In this document: positions 11,622-24,017 of the stretch, piece by piece
Layout of the letters: each line of letters begins with the position of its first letter
Position numbering within the stretch: position 1 is the first letter of the stretch
Source: Vitellaria paradoxa
Taxonomy: Eukaryota > Streptophyta > Magnoliopsida > Ericales > Sapotaceae
Length of the DNA stretch: 64,000 bases
Reading direction: 5' to 3'
NCBI GenBank assembly: GCA_019916065.1
Contig: CM034238.1
Coordinates: forward strand, 36,362,402-36,426,401
Position numbers and translations under genes: made by a program
The notes under the pieces: generated by a model
Seen by the model: the letters and a program-made list of their open reading frames with translations, nothing else
Database searches by the model: none
Told to the model about the DNA's origin: nothing

Positions 11622-12126
11622 GTTAAGCTGCGTTTGGTATATAAAAAAATTGATGAAAATTTTTAAAAATTTTTATAAAATTTTACATATTTTCACCTTT
11701 TTAAAATTTAAAATATATTAAATATCTTTCTAAAAAAAAATTGATAACTAAAATTTAGTTAATCAAATAATAAAAATTTTTTCGTCATTTTCACTATGAA
11801 CTTCTAATTTACCAAACGACACCCACTTTGGCTTTTTTGGTAACGTTTTTAAAACTATTCCAATAAATTGTAGAAATCGTCCTGACGGAATCGCGCAGGC
11901 AACTTTCGTCCAAACGGTTTCTACAATCTGTTTATACGGATTGTAATGTAAAGAAATTATGACTGCTTAAAATTTTGAATCCGTCCAAACGAAAATTCGA
12001 TCCGTCGGAACGAAATTTTACTATTTATCTCTAAAAAACGCGGTTTGAGCAGTGTGCACCAAACACAAAAAATTTTCATAAACCACATTTTATCTCATTT
12101 TTTGGTGCGTCAAACGCAGCCTTAAT
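11622..12126. mobile_element. MITE-like sequence(s) with GCTGCGTTTGG terminal inverted repeats
   Basis: The left end TTAAGCTGCGTTTGG (11623) is mirrored by CAAACGCAGCCTTAA at about 12111-12125. TTAA flanks both sides and could be a target duplication. Inside, a second pair (GCGTTTGGTA at 11630, TACCAAACGAC at about 11811) suggests a smaller nested element. It is non-coding and upstream of the PGDH gene. Confidence 0.45.
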
Positions 12127-13727
12127 ATTTTTTAAAATATTTTAAAAATTTTTAAATACTTTCAAAGAATTTCATTACATATTATATTTACATCATATCA
12201 ATATTTTTTTTTTTTTTTTTTCACTCCAAACGCCAAATCTACGAGCAGCCCTGATCGGGTTAATTTGGTCGCAAGTGGGGGAAGCGTGTGGCACTTACTT
12301 GGTTAGCTGGTTTGGTCCAGAGTGGGCTCGGCTGTTTGCCGGTAATCATAATCACAAATTCGGCGTTTGAAAATTATTCGGTGAGGTAAAAAGTTCATAA
12401 TTTAAAATTTATTTAATATAATTTAAAAAGAGTATAAAAAATTTTGGTATAGTATTAAAAAATATAGAATAATTCGGTAATAATTTGACGAAATATATCT
12501 CATTAATTTTGTTACGGTCATAATACTTTTTAATCGAGTAATATTTTTTATTATATCTAACATTGTAATTATATAGATAAAAAATTATTTATTAAATTGT
12601 ATGTAAAAACAATAAGTGAGAAAAATCTATAATTTTTTATATATGTGTTTGTTATTAAACTTATGCATATATAAATGACTATTTTATTTAAATTTAAAAA
12701 GTATTATAAAAGTTATTTTATTATGTGCATAATTATAATTGTTTATATTATTATATAATATGTATAGTTGTAAAATTTTATAATGATGTAATATATTTTA
12801 TTTAATAAATTTAGGTTATAGAGACAAATTAATTTATCAAATAAATATAGAGTTACAAATTAATTCTGTAGTATTAAAATTTTATTTGCATGATTCACTT
12901 ATTTAATAATTTGAACGTAGCCAATTGAAATACCAAAATATACGTATATACATTATATATATCACATATGTATATATAAATTGTTAATAATTAAAAAGTA
13001 AGTCTAAGATATAATTATATATCTCATATGTATATAATTATTTTTAATTAAAGTGAAAAAATCAAAAATATTGCTGGTGATGAACAATGTCGAAAGTTTT
13101 AAGGCATTGCTTAGATTTCAGCGCTGTATTCAAATTTTTTTTACTCTTTAATTTGTATTTAGTTATTAGTGTATTTATATTATTTGGTAATTTAGATTTT
13201 TAAGAGTGGGTAGAAAGTATGGCAAGACAAGTTTAGAATGAAGAAAGATTGTATAATTTCGCAAGATTCATGAATTTATCGCGAGATTCGTGGTTATCGA
13301 CAAGTTATCGTGATATTTTCATTTTCTTACGATTTAATCAAATTTTAAAATTTTTATCAAAATGTCACAAATATATCAGAATAAATTGAAAATCTCATAG
13401 AATTTATTACTATGGTATTTATTTGATGCTTGGGAATATGGAATTCAATAATAAAAATAAATAATTATGTATTCAACGTAAAATAAGAAACTTTTATTTA
13501 TAGATCAATTAACGTAATTTTAAATAAATTAATTATTTAATATATTAATTAAATTTTAAAATAGCTGAACTAAAGCTCCAACATAACATGCATCAACCAT
13601 AATTGTCACCATTGTATACAAAAATTTGGATTGCGAATGCAAAACCCACCGATTGATTATTAATATTACAGTGGTACAAAAACTACCCTTAAGTTAATTT
13701 TTGATGTCACTTTAATACATACGTTTC
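12127..13727. other. AT-rich intergenic sequence, nothing recognised
   Basis: Long A/T-rich stretch including a run of T at 12206-12221. No coding frame or clear repeat boundary could be identified. Confidence 0.5.
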
Positions 13728-16456
13728 AATTGTAACAATCAAATTTTTACACTTTCGATTAAGCAGTAATTCGATCTTTTCACTAGCTAGTCGTTACACA
13801 CAACTGTTAGATTAAGGGTAAAAAGATAATTTCCTCCACAGTTTACTCTCAGTGTTACTTTAGTTCCCCACGTTTCAATTGTAATAGTTAAAACCTTTAC
13901 ACTTTTCGATGTACATTTGAAATATATTTTATGAAATTATTTTAAATAAATAATATAATTTGAAATATATTTTATTAAATTATATAATATATTTTGATTC
14001 AAATATATTTTATTAAATTATTTTTAATAAATAATATAATTAAATTAATATTTAATTTATCTTAATTAATATGAAATATATTTTATTAAATTCAATTAAT
14101 TTTTTAAAAAATAATAAAATTAAATATTTTATTAAAAATTTAATTTATGTAATTACATTGCATTTTCAAATGCAATTTCAATTTCATTTTAGGAAAAAAT
14201 GATAACAGAAAATAAAAATAAGAAAATATAAAAAGTTAAATACAAATAGAGAAACAAACAGATTTCATTATATAGAAATATAAAAAGTCATGGAATCACT
14301 ATTTTCTGATTTTGTATCTCTATAATTTTTTTCATTATACATTATATGTATATATATAATTTCGTGTATGTATTTTGTTGGCCCAAGATTTATAAAATTA
14401 ATTTTATAATTGATTTTGATAATAACAAATATTGAATTAAATTTTCACAATTAATTTTCAAATAGACATTGTATGAAATATTACAATTCATTTGATAGAT
14501 TCAAGATAATAGAGTTGGAAAAGATTGATATTATTTTTTAGATATTTTCACATAATTTGGATGTTGGAATAAAGGAATTTCAAAGTTGAGAGTAATAGAA
14601 ATTAAAGTAAGATGAAGATTTGAACTAGATGTTAACTCGGATAAATAGATAAATCAGACATATGTTAGTATATAGATGATATATTAAGATTCAACGGTTC
14701 AATTTTTCATGAAATTTTAATATAGTAAACTAGACTTCCATATCTATAACTTTACCGAAGAGAGACTTTTGTGGATCGGAAGTTAAGATATCAAAAAAAT
14801 GAGTTGGAATATTAGTCATTACAGAAAAGATTTTAATTTTGGATTCTAGAGCTAGTCTTACTTTTTGAGATATAACTCATACTCTATACAACCTTAAAAA
14901 TTCTGATTTTTGGTGTGTGAAAAGAAGACTCAAAAAGTTACAACTTTTGTAGTTTAAGTTTCTTCTAATTCTAAAAGTATCATGGTGAAACAGAAACTTA
15001 AACTATAAACACAGATTCAGAATATCAGTAAAAGCTATCAGAAGCAGGTCTCAGTTCAGAAGCCATATCTGACTATCTAACTATTGGATAAAGCTCAAAT
15101 TTTGACATGTGATAGCTGACTTATACATCTACAAAGTCTTTACTCTGAGACAATGTCAAATTTGAACGTTATGAGGGTGAAAAACGGTCACAAATGTATC
15201 TCAGAAAATCTAAATCTGAAAGACAGCATTGGAAGTAAGGAAATTCAATTTCTTTCAAGGGCAAAAGTGTCTTTTCACTCAGTAATAGCCATTTGCAGAT
15301 TTTCATCTATAAATCAAGTCTCAAACTCAAATTCAAAAAGATGAAGAAGGCAAGAAATAAGTGCTTATAAAGAGATACAAGAAATTTCATAACTTTGCAA
15401 ATATAGAGTGATTTCTTTCCACACTTGTGCCTCATCTTTCATATTCAACTCGAGAGAGTTTCTTTTTGATTTGATTGAGTTTTAAACTCATCATTGTTGT
15501 TGTAAAAAAAGGAAAATTTATAGCCCTTTTAATTTATGAGAGTTAGGTGTGCTCTTGTTGGTTTTTGTTCAAGTATTAAAACTAAAACAAGAGACTTTCT
15601 TTGAGAGAGACTTATGTGAGTGATTTAGGGATAAAATCACTTGGGAAAGGTTTCTAGCACCTTGGGAAGCTAGTGTGTAATAAGCTCTTCAAAGAATAGT
15701 GAAGAAATCTCAAGGAAGGTCTTGGGGAGTAGACGTAGACAACATTGAAGCCAAACTACTATAAATCAATTGTGTTTGCTTCTCTTCATTTCTCTTTATA
15801 TTTATTGCAAACACTAGCACTCACTCTTCATTCACAAATATTGAATAATTCTTTTTTTTTTTGTGCATTTCATATTTAATTATCATTTTTATCTTGACAT
15901 ATTTGTTTTAGAGTTGAAATTTTTATTTGTAAAATTTTTAAGCAACCCTATTCACCCCCCTCTAGTGTTGCTATTTGAGACAACATATTTAATTCAAGAG
16001 GAGACATTTATTTGTACGACTTTTTTGGTTTTAGTGTGTTAATTGTAACAATTATTAGTAGAATCATCAAATAACTCTTTCATAAAATATTTAATTCTAT
16101 TAATTTTTAAAAAATAAATTAAATTTAATAAAATATACTTCATATTAATTAAACTAAATTAAATATTAATTTAATTATATGATTTATTAAAATAATTTAA
16201 TTCAATAAAATATTCAAATTAAAATATGCTATAAAAATAATTCAATAAAATATATTTTAAATAGACACCAAAAGTATAGGAATTTGATTGTTACAATTGA
16301 AACGTGAGGGATTAAAGTGACACTGAAAGTAAACTGTAGAAAAAATTACCTTTTTATCCTAAGTTTAATGGTTGTAGGTAACGTCTAGCTAATGAAATAA
16401 CCGAATTGTTATTTGACCAAAAATGTATATATTTGATTGTTACAATTAAAACGTAC
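13728..16456. mobile_element. Long inverted-repeat (fold-back) element split by a solo LTR
   Basis: The arm 13728-14135 is the imperfect reverse complement of 16075-16456. Shared blocks, in mirrored order, include acgtttcaattgtaacaatc, gctagtcgttac/gtaacgtctagc, the acagtttactctcagtgttac block, and aatatattttatt-rich sequence towards the centre. Within each arm the acgtttcaattgtaa motif occurs twice, about 150 bp apart. Without the solo LTR at 14376-15985 the element would be about 1.1 kb with 0.4-kb arms. There is no ORF. Confidence 0.7.
14376..15985 (+). repeat. Solo LTR of a Ty1-copia family (same family as copia C), TSD TATTT
   Basis: The sequence runs from TGTTGGCCCAAG to CTATTTGAGACAACA, 1,610 bp, and aligns along its length with the 1,589-bp LTRs of the element at 33953-41659 in the opposite orientation. 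The 5-bp target duplication tattt flanks it (14371-14375 and 15986-15990). No internal region is present, so it arose by recombination between two LTRs of a former full element. It has diverged from the copia C LTRs more than those two have from each other. The small ORF at 15153-15344 is LTR sequence. Confidence 0.92.
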
Positions 16457-17559
16457 GGGACTAGCTTGCACGAGAGAATGACTACAAGGTTGACTCTAGA
16501 ATCTAACTTGACTTATGAATATGAAAAATCCTGGTAATATCGAGAATAAACTGTAACGGTAGTTTTTATACTTTATAGCTGATAGTATTATTACTAGCAA
16601 AATTCTGGCACTTTGTTGTGAATACTTATGATGTAATTAAGGTTTCGTGAGGGGTTTCATAAAATGGTATAAATTATAATTTTATAATTTGTATAATGTA
16701 TAAAAAAAATCAGAGTTTTGTAAAAATTTATAGAAATTTTTTTGGTATTTTGTGGAGCCCCAAATAGAGCCTAAGTTTTTTACCCTTGAAAATTGAGCAT
16801 GTAAAATACATATAACTAATTATTATGAATTTAAAATTTAAAACATTATCAAATTAACAAAACTCAAACATATAATAAAAAATCAGTGATTTTTATTAAT
16901 TGAGCATAAATGTTCACTAATAATATATGTTAATTAAGACGAAAACCATCTAACAAAAACAAACTAAAAAAAGTGTCAATAACAAAAGTTCATAAAAAGT
17001 TTTGAATACGTGAAAAAAATAAAATTATTTATTTAAATTTATTATTATTAAATTACATTAAGCCAAGTCAATAACTCACTATTTAATACAAAATGACATT
17101 TGATATTTAAATACTACAAAAATTAAAAAATAAAAAAATTTAATTTGTCTATGAAAATATATATATGGAAGTTAAAATTATAAAAGGAAACAAAAATAAA
17201 CAATCATTTTGAACTTATTTGAAAAGAAAAAGAAAAATTCAATCATACAAACGTAAAAAGCATAAAAAATTAAATTTTATTTTAAAAACTTATAAATTGA
17301 AAACAAACGTCAAAATTTAAAATAAGATAATTTATTGAAGGTTGCGAATAGAGCAGAAATGAACGACAGCGGATTCTTTTGAGGTCACCCCCAAACTTCA
17401 ACAAATTTTTGGAGGTGTAATGGAATTCTAATAAAAATTTTTGAATACCTCATAAAACTTGGCCCTACAATTTTTACCTTTTTCTAAAAGAAAAAAAAAA
17501 TTGATCGCCCTCTTTATTCGTAAATTTTTAATTTTGTCCTCCCCCAGGTTTCAGTTTCT
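16457..17559. other. AT-rich intergenic sequence
   Basis: No gene or bounded repeat recognised; only low-complexity A/T sequence. Confidence 0.5.
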
Positions 17560-18652
17560 GTATTTATCACTGAAAATAAGAAATAGTTAGACTTATTTTA
17601 TATCTTAATATTTAGTAAATAGTTAGACTTATTTTAATTTGTAATTCATTATCATATATACCAAATACTATGAATCTATTTAAAGGCTTTTACTTAATAT
17701 TTGTAATAGGAGATACTACATTATGTAGACAAACTACATTATATAGACGTTATTAATTTTTTTTTAATCCTATTTCTTGTCTTTTATTTTTCAACATAGT
17801 ATGAGAATTTTCTCTCTTTTTTTTTTTTTTTTAAACTTTGTTCTATCATAATATCACTACAACCACTGTAAAAAGTCTTTTCTTCTACATTCTAAACCAG
17901 TTCTTAAAACTTTTGAACCCTTTTATTTTAGATTTTAATTTCTATTTCTTCGTATTTTATCATCTCAATACACTTTTTATTTATAATGACATCTTAATAT
18001 TATATTACTTCTTCTATTGATAGTGTTGTTCTTAACGGAATCAACTATAATACATTAGCAGATGTTAGTTTTTCTTGTTGGTTACACTCTAAAGAGTAAG
18101 GTGCTATCATTTTTTCTTTGATGATTTATAGTTTTATCTTTCTTATTCTATTTTCGCATCTATATATTTTATTTAGTTATTTTCTGATCTCAAATCTAGA
18201 AAAATGATCATACCAATTGCAATGAAATTTCTTTATAAACTCACTATTAAAACTTTGTTACGGCCAGTAGCCACACATGCCATTTAGCTGTAGCTCTAGA
18301 TTCTACACTTATGACTTGTTTTGCTATCTGATTCAGTTATTTTTGGTATTCGTTTATTTTCAAACTCAAGTTGGCCTACTGCATTGAATTTTTGTGAGGG
18401 GATGTTAAAATATTCTATATTAAGTTATGAAATATTTTTTATATAGATATATATATACCTATATTAGAATATTTTGTATTTTAATATTTAGTAAGTAATT
18501 ACCTTTATTTCAGTATGTAGACATAACGTTATACATCTATTTAAAAGTCTCTCCTTAATCTTTGTAATATGAGAGATTATATTATATAGACACATTATAT
18601 TATGTAGACGTATTTTCTCTCTAATCCTATTTCATGTATTTTATTCTCAACA
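17560..18652 (+). mobile_element. Internally deleted Ty1-copia element (two short LTRs)
   Basis: The 3' LTR is 18403-18652, beginning TGTTAAAATATTC and ending ATTCTCAACA, preceded by the purine tract GTGAGGGGA. The sequence just upstream (tcaagttggcctactgc) looks like the usual coding end of a copia pol gene. A related, more decayed and probably truncated LTR ends at 17796 with TTTTTCAACA and is followed by AGTATGAGAA, a degenerate Met-tRNA primer site. Only about 600 bp of interior remain, without an intact frame. The left boundary is approximate. Confidence 0.6.
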
Positions 18653-19077
18653 TTCTCAATCCAAGTGAATAGTTTCTTAGAATGAGAAATTCAATCCGTT
18701 TTCACTTAACAGGGTGGGGGAGTGATAAAATTGGAGGTAAGAAAAAAACACCAAAATTGATTTGAAAATTTGGGCTTAAATAGGATATTAAAATGGAATG
18801 CCAACGACAATAAGATTGGAATGACGACAGGAATAAAAATAAAGTCAACCTTCTCTGATTATCCATGAGAAAATAATGAAAATAAAATTGACATTTTAAT
18901 TCTTATAATTTAGTTACATATTTTAGATATGATATGATAAAAAAATTAGTATCATTAATTTAAAAAAAAAACTATAAGAATAAAAAAATACTACAAGACA
19001 AAATTCTGAAAATATCTGTCTTGTTCTGTGAATTCGGATTTTCCATGCCCTGTCTCCTTGCACTTAAGGCCAATAAG
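18653..19077. other. AT-rich intergenic sequence
   Basis: Nothing recognised. Confidence 0.45.
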
Positions 19078-19262
19078 TGCCGTTTGGTAAGTGTCAATTT
19101 TTACTATGGGTGAGTTAGAGTGATAAAAAATAAGATAAATTGAGATAAAGTAAGATAATTTGTGAATTATAAATTTGTAATTCGTATATTTAGATAAAAA
19201 GTGAATAATTTTTAGAAATTTTTAAAATTTTTTATTATTTTTTAACAAACCAAACACACTAT
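19078..19262. mobile_element. Small MITE-like element, GTTTGG termini
   Basis: The left end gtgccgtttggtaagt is mirrored by aacaaaccaaacacact at the right. The interior carries repeated 'gataa(a)ttgagataaa' motifs. Similar sequences occur at about 28975-29115, 49445-49585 and 49735-49910. Confidence 0.45.
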
Positions 19263-19434
19263 AATTTTCATCAATTATTAAATTTTTTCATACTTCTTTA
19301 CTAAAATTTACTTAAGATATTTTTTAATTTTCACCGACCTATACTAACTTTTTACAACTTTTTATTTTTTTTTTTTACTAGTTTCTCCAATTTTCAAGAG
19401 TTTTTACCAAATATTTTTTTTTCTTAAAAAGTCT

Positions 19435-19790
19435 TGTTTGGCATACTATAAACCTCTAAAAAACTCTATAAATCTCCAACAACCCATCTACCTCTAATTT
19501 TTCCGCCATCATTAATTTCAAAAAATTCTAATATTTTGCTAAAAAAAAAAATCTGAAAGTAGGTTAACCAAATGTGTAAATATTTTATACAATCATATTT
19601 TTCGTGTTAAAAGCTTTTAAATGAATATCATTGTTATTATTTTTTGTGAATTTTTTTGAATCCGTGATAATGAATTTGAAAAATCGTTCTCACGATTTAC
19701 AACTTTAAAAACAAAACGATGTTAAAATTAACTCTAAATTATATTTTATCTCAATTTATTTTATTTTTTTCTCCCTTCGAACGAGGCCAA
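19435..19790. repeat. Dispersed MITE-like repeat, copy 1 of 2
   Basis: This stretch matches the reverse complement of 29598-29960 over its whole length. Both copies share ggttaaccaaatgtgt, a tatacaatcatatt motif, and a short region with inverted cgttc(t/c)cacgattt. The ends contain GTTTGG-type motifs as in other small elements here. It is non-coding and abuts the large fold-back element. Confidence 0.65.
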
Positions 19791-19861
19791 AGTGAATTGT
19801 GACAACAATAAAATAAAAGTCGTAAATATTTCTAACTTTTACCCTAAACGCACCCTATCTC

Positions 19862-22205
19862 TAGCTACTATCAGATGCACAGTTCTGCCAATAATTCCTA
19901 ACTCAAATCCGATAAAGTTTCTAGCAGACGCAGGGTCGCCCCTAGTTTTCCCGACAAGGGAGGGCTGCAGTCGCCTCCAACTACAACGGCTGCAATTGCA
20001 GCAAAACTCTGCATTTTGCTTATTATTTTTAGTAAAAATCATCAGATGCACACTTCAGCTAATAATTCGTAATTAAAATCCGATAAAATTTCTAGCAGAC
20101 GCAGGTTGCCCCTACTTTCCCCGACGAGGGGGGCCGCAGTCGCCTCCAACTACGGTGGTTGCAATTGCTGCAAAACGCTGCATTTTGCTTATTATTTTCA
20201 GTAAAAATCATCAGATGCACAGATCAGTCAATATTTTATAATTCAAATCCGATAAAAATTCTAGCAGATGCGGGGTCGCCCCTAGTTTCCTGACAATGGG
20301 GGGCCGCAGTCGCCTCCAATTACAACGGCTGCAATTACAGCAAAACGCTGCATTTTGCTTTAATATTTTTAGTAAAAATCATCAAAGAACTAACGCCAGC
20401 CCAAGAGGGCGTGAGGTTAATGATTGTTTTGTCCACGACCCACCGCAGAATCGGTGGACGTTTATTTATACATAAGATGAAATAAATTTCTACGTTGAGT
20501 TGAATTACTTGTAGGCAATGTTTTGTCTGAAATTTCACTTTTAAATTTAAATTTCTTTTAAAACATCTTTTAAATAATTATTTTTTTTTATACAAAGAAT
20601 TTAATATTATAAAATAATAAAATACATTTAATTTTATAAATTTAACGGGTGAAATTTATTTTGCATTGTAAGCTTTTTTCATAATTTTGTTTCAGAGTTT
20701 AGTTTTTTTTTTTTTTTTTTAACAATTAAAGACACCATCTTTTAATCAATTATATGTCAATAACTATTTTATCTTCATAGTTTCATTAAATGTTCATTGA
20801 AATACTGTTTTATAATTAATTAAAAATTCATAATTTTTAATAAATTTAAATCTTAGAGTTTTACACTTTCATTAAATGGTCATTGAAATCCTATTTTATA
20901 ATTAACTAAAAATTCATAACTTCTAATAAATTTAAATTTAAAATTTTATAATTAATTAAAAATTCATAAACTTTTAAATAATTACTTATTTTTTTTTACA
21001 CATAAGCATTGAATATTATAAAGTAATAAAATGCATTTAATTTTATAAAATTAATGGGTGAAATTTGCAATTTTATTTTCAACAATTCAGGACATTATCT
21101 TTTAATCAATTGTAGTATAAAGTATCAATAATTATTTTGCCTTTACACTTACATTAAATGGTCATTGAAATTCTATTTTATAATTAACTAAAAATTCATA
21201 ACTTTTAATAAATTTAAATATTAAAGTTTTCAATTAATAAAAAATTCAAAAATTTAATTATTAAAAGAAATTTAAATAAATATTAAAGTTTTCAATTAAT
21301 AAAAAATTCATAAATTTAATTATATCATATATTTAATTATTAAAAGAAATTTAAATAAATATTAAAGTTTATAATTAATAAAAATTCATAAATTATAATA
21401 AAAATTTAAGAATTTTTTATTAATTGTAAACTTTAATATTTATTTAAATTTCTTTTAATAATTAAATTTATGATATAATTAAATTTATGAATTTTTTATT
21501 AATTGTAAACTTTAATATTTAAATTTATTAAAAGTTATGGATTTTTAGTTAATTATAAAATAGAATTTCAATCACCATTTAATGAAAGTGTAAAACTTTA
21601 AGATTTAAATTTATTAAAAGTTATGAATTTTTAGTTAATGATAAAACAATTACTTATAAAACAGGACTTCAATGACATTTAATGAAAGTGTAATGACAAA
21701 ATAATTGTTGACACTCTATATTATAATTGATTGAAAGATAATGTCTTTAATTGTTAAAAAAAAAAAAAAAAAACTAAACTCTAAAATAAAATTTTGAAAA
21801 AAGGTTACCATGCAAAATGAATTTCACCCATTAATTTTATAAAATAAAATGTATTTTATTATTTTATAATATTAAATTCTTTACGCGTAAAAAGGAAAAA
21901 AGTCAAGTAATTATTTAAAAGTGCTTTAAAGGAAATTTAAACTTGAAGTGAAATTTTAGACAGAATATTACGCAAAATTGCTTAGAAATTTATTTCATTT
22001 TATATATAAATAAAGGTGCAGCAATTGAAGACAAAACGGTCATTGACCTCCCCCTCTCTACGCCAGGCGTGAGTTCGGCTCTACCCTTCAGCAATTTTTT
22101 TTTTGATGACTTTTACTCAAAATAATAAGCAAAACGGCAGCGTTTTGCTGCCCCCTCGCTAAGCTTCCCCGGTATGAGGTCCAGCCCGGGGGCGGCTGGG
22201 ATTCC
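19862..22205. mobile_element. Large fold-back element, about 2.3 kb, with terminal tandem repeats
   Basis: The right half (about 21395-22145) is the reverse complement of the left half (about 20336-21388), centred near 21390. Mirrored blocks include gcaaaacgctgc/gcagcgttttgc, a gacaaaac/gttttgtc block, tttatttata...aaatgaaataaatttcta, and the repeated taaaaattcataacttttaataaattt. The left arm is longer because of internal duplications. Three ~170-bp units sit at the left end (19870-20381), while about one diverged unit occurs at the right. No transposase frame is present. The class is uncertain: MULE-like and FoldBack elements share this form. Confidence 0.75.
19870..20390. repeat. Three-copy tandem array, ~170-bp unit, GC-rich core
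   Basis: Units start atcagatgcaca at 19870, 20041 and 20210, and the array ends at 20381 (periods 171, 169, 171). Each contains a GC-rich core around gccgcagtcgcctccaa and a palindromic-looking gcaattgcagcaaaacgctgc segment. The array is the left terminus of the fold-back element. ORFs in it are chance frames. Confidence 0.9.
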
Positions 22206-23075
22206 ATCCCTTCAGATCATCTTATCCACAGAATCAAAGACATTAGTAATTCATCAAATTAACACACATACAGCTTCAACCAGAGGCAATGAATTTGAAA
22301 AGCTAAACATGATTTATTGAGCTCAAAAATAAATTTTCATTAATAAAAAAAAATTGTGAAAAATATAAAAAAATATTAACTTATAATCTAAGTTATTGGC
22401 CCAATTATCTAACCACCCAGTTGGCGACTTATCATGATATGGGAGCTCTAACTTTAAGTGGTCTTGGATTCAAATCTTGCTATCAAGTTTCTTCTCTTAT
22501 TTATTTTTGTATACCCATTCTGGTCACAGTTCTTGTGCCGACTCATTTAATTGAAATCGGTTCATTTAATTTGTTTGTTTCTCTACTTCATGTAACAGAT
22601 GGCTTTATATGTGAATAAAAGTATTATTAAATTAACTTAGTATACATTGTTAGGCTAATTTCCTAACCATTTTAAAATTTTTGAGACAATTGGAGAGTTG
22701 GACAGCTAGATTATTTGTCTAGACAAACAAAGGCTAAATGAGATCAAAATCCTAATCCCCCGCTCTTTTAAGACCTACAATGCCATGAAAAAAATTATTA
22801 AAATGGACAATCACGCAGTGTCATAGCCACTATAATTACAACTTCCACAATTAGTTACATACAATTATTATTCGTAATCAAATGGTTTCATGCAAGTTTA
22901 CAAATATTCAAAACGACATTAGGTGTCACTTGACCATGGACTATATAATTTACCTCCGTGGCACAAAATATTTCAGTTTTACTGTCAGATGAAAGCGAAA
23001 CTTACTATGATACCAATTGCAATTCCATTGTCTGCATGCTTATGTTTATGTGAGATTCAATAATTAATACGAATG
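22206..23075. other. Intergenic sequence, nothing recognised
   Basis: No supported gene. A B-box-like ggattcaaatctt lies at about 22467, but no A box or duplication supports a SINE. The 3' UTR of the esterase gene probably lies just left of 23076. Confidence 0.45.
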
Positions 23076-23981
23076 CTAAAAATCCCCAAGTGAAATAATT
23101 TTACTAGGCTTAGAAAAGGAAAGGACAGAGCTCCAAATTCTACCAAAACAAGAAGACGAAGAAGAAGAAGAAGAAGAAGAATGGTTGAGGTAGCAATCAG
23201 CCAACATGTGGCCAAGCTGAACCTGGGCATCAGTAGTCAGGTGCAGATTATCTTCCTTGAGTGGCAATCCTTTTGCATCGACGCAGAAGACGTTTGGCAA
23301 GTCGACACTCTTCTGCGCTTCCCTCACTCTCTCCATGTATTTCCCAGTCCCCGATGCAATCGCCACCTGCCATCAATTCAAACATACATCTCATGTCACA
23401 CGGGGTTGTGAAAGAATCAAATTGTTCGATCAAATAGTTCAAAACTCAATTGCCAACAAAAACCAAGTTAAATTTGAACACTTTAAGTTTTGAATTCAGT
23501 CTCATAAACTTAAATATCTATGCTACAGTAACAAGGTAACATGATATTACGTTGGTGCCGTTGGAAAGGGGAATGGAATTCGAGGGAATTATCCTTTGGC
23601 ACGTTAAAAAATAAGAATGAGAATTGTGCACATCTGTCATTTCATTATTGCATCGTAATTCCTTAAAATGCAATAATTTCAAGCTCCAGCCTTCAATCTA
23701 GGAACTCATAATTCTTTAAAATGCCAAAATTTCAAGTTCCGTTCCTGTGTAAAGAAATACATACCAAAAAAAAATAATTCCTTTTTAACTCGGGGAATTT
23801 TGCTCCTGGTCTCAAGCTCAGAGGTGTACTAAACATAAAGTTAGTTGGTGAAGTCTTTTGAATTTGGTGATCACTGATGCCCTTCTAATGGACTAGGACT
23901 TCAAACGGTTTGTAAGCAATAGATGGGAATAGGTCAAAATGAAACATCTAAAAAAATTACATGAACTCCATGAAGTCCCGG

Positions 23982-24017
<36 letters not shown>

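Noticed and set aside
15153..15344. 63-aa ORF in the solo LTR, closely matching an ORF at 34577-34768 (-)
   Set aside because: Both lie at the same place in LTRs of one family, so similarity is expected. The equivalent region of the 5' LTR (near 40820) has lost one base, and no codon-level conservation can be shown.
22421..22618. 65-aa ORF and B-box-like motif
   Set aside because: No A box at the right distance, no duplication, and no protein similarity recognised.
23982..24017. Poly(A) tract as the tail of the LINE at 24020-26200
   Set aside because: It is on the wrong strand for a - strand LINE.
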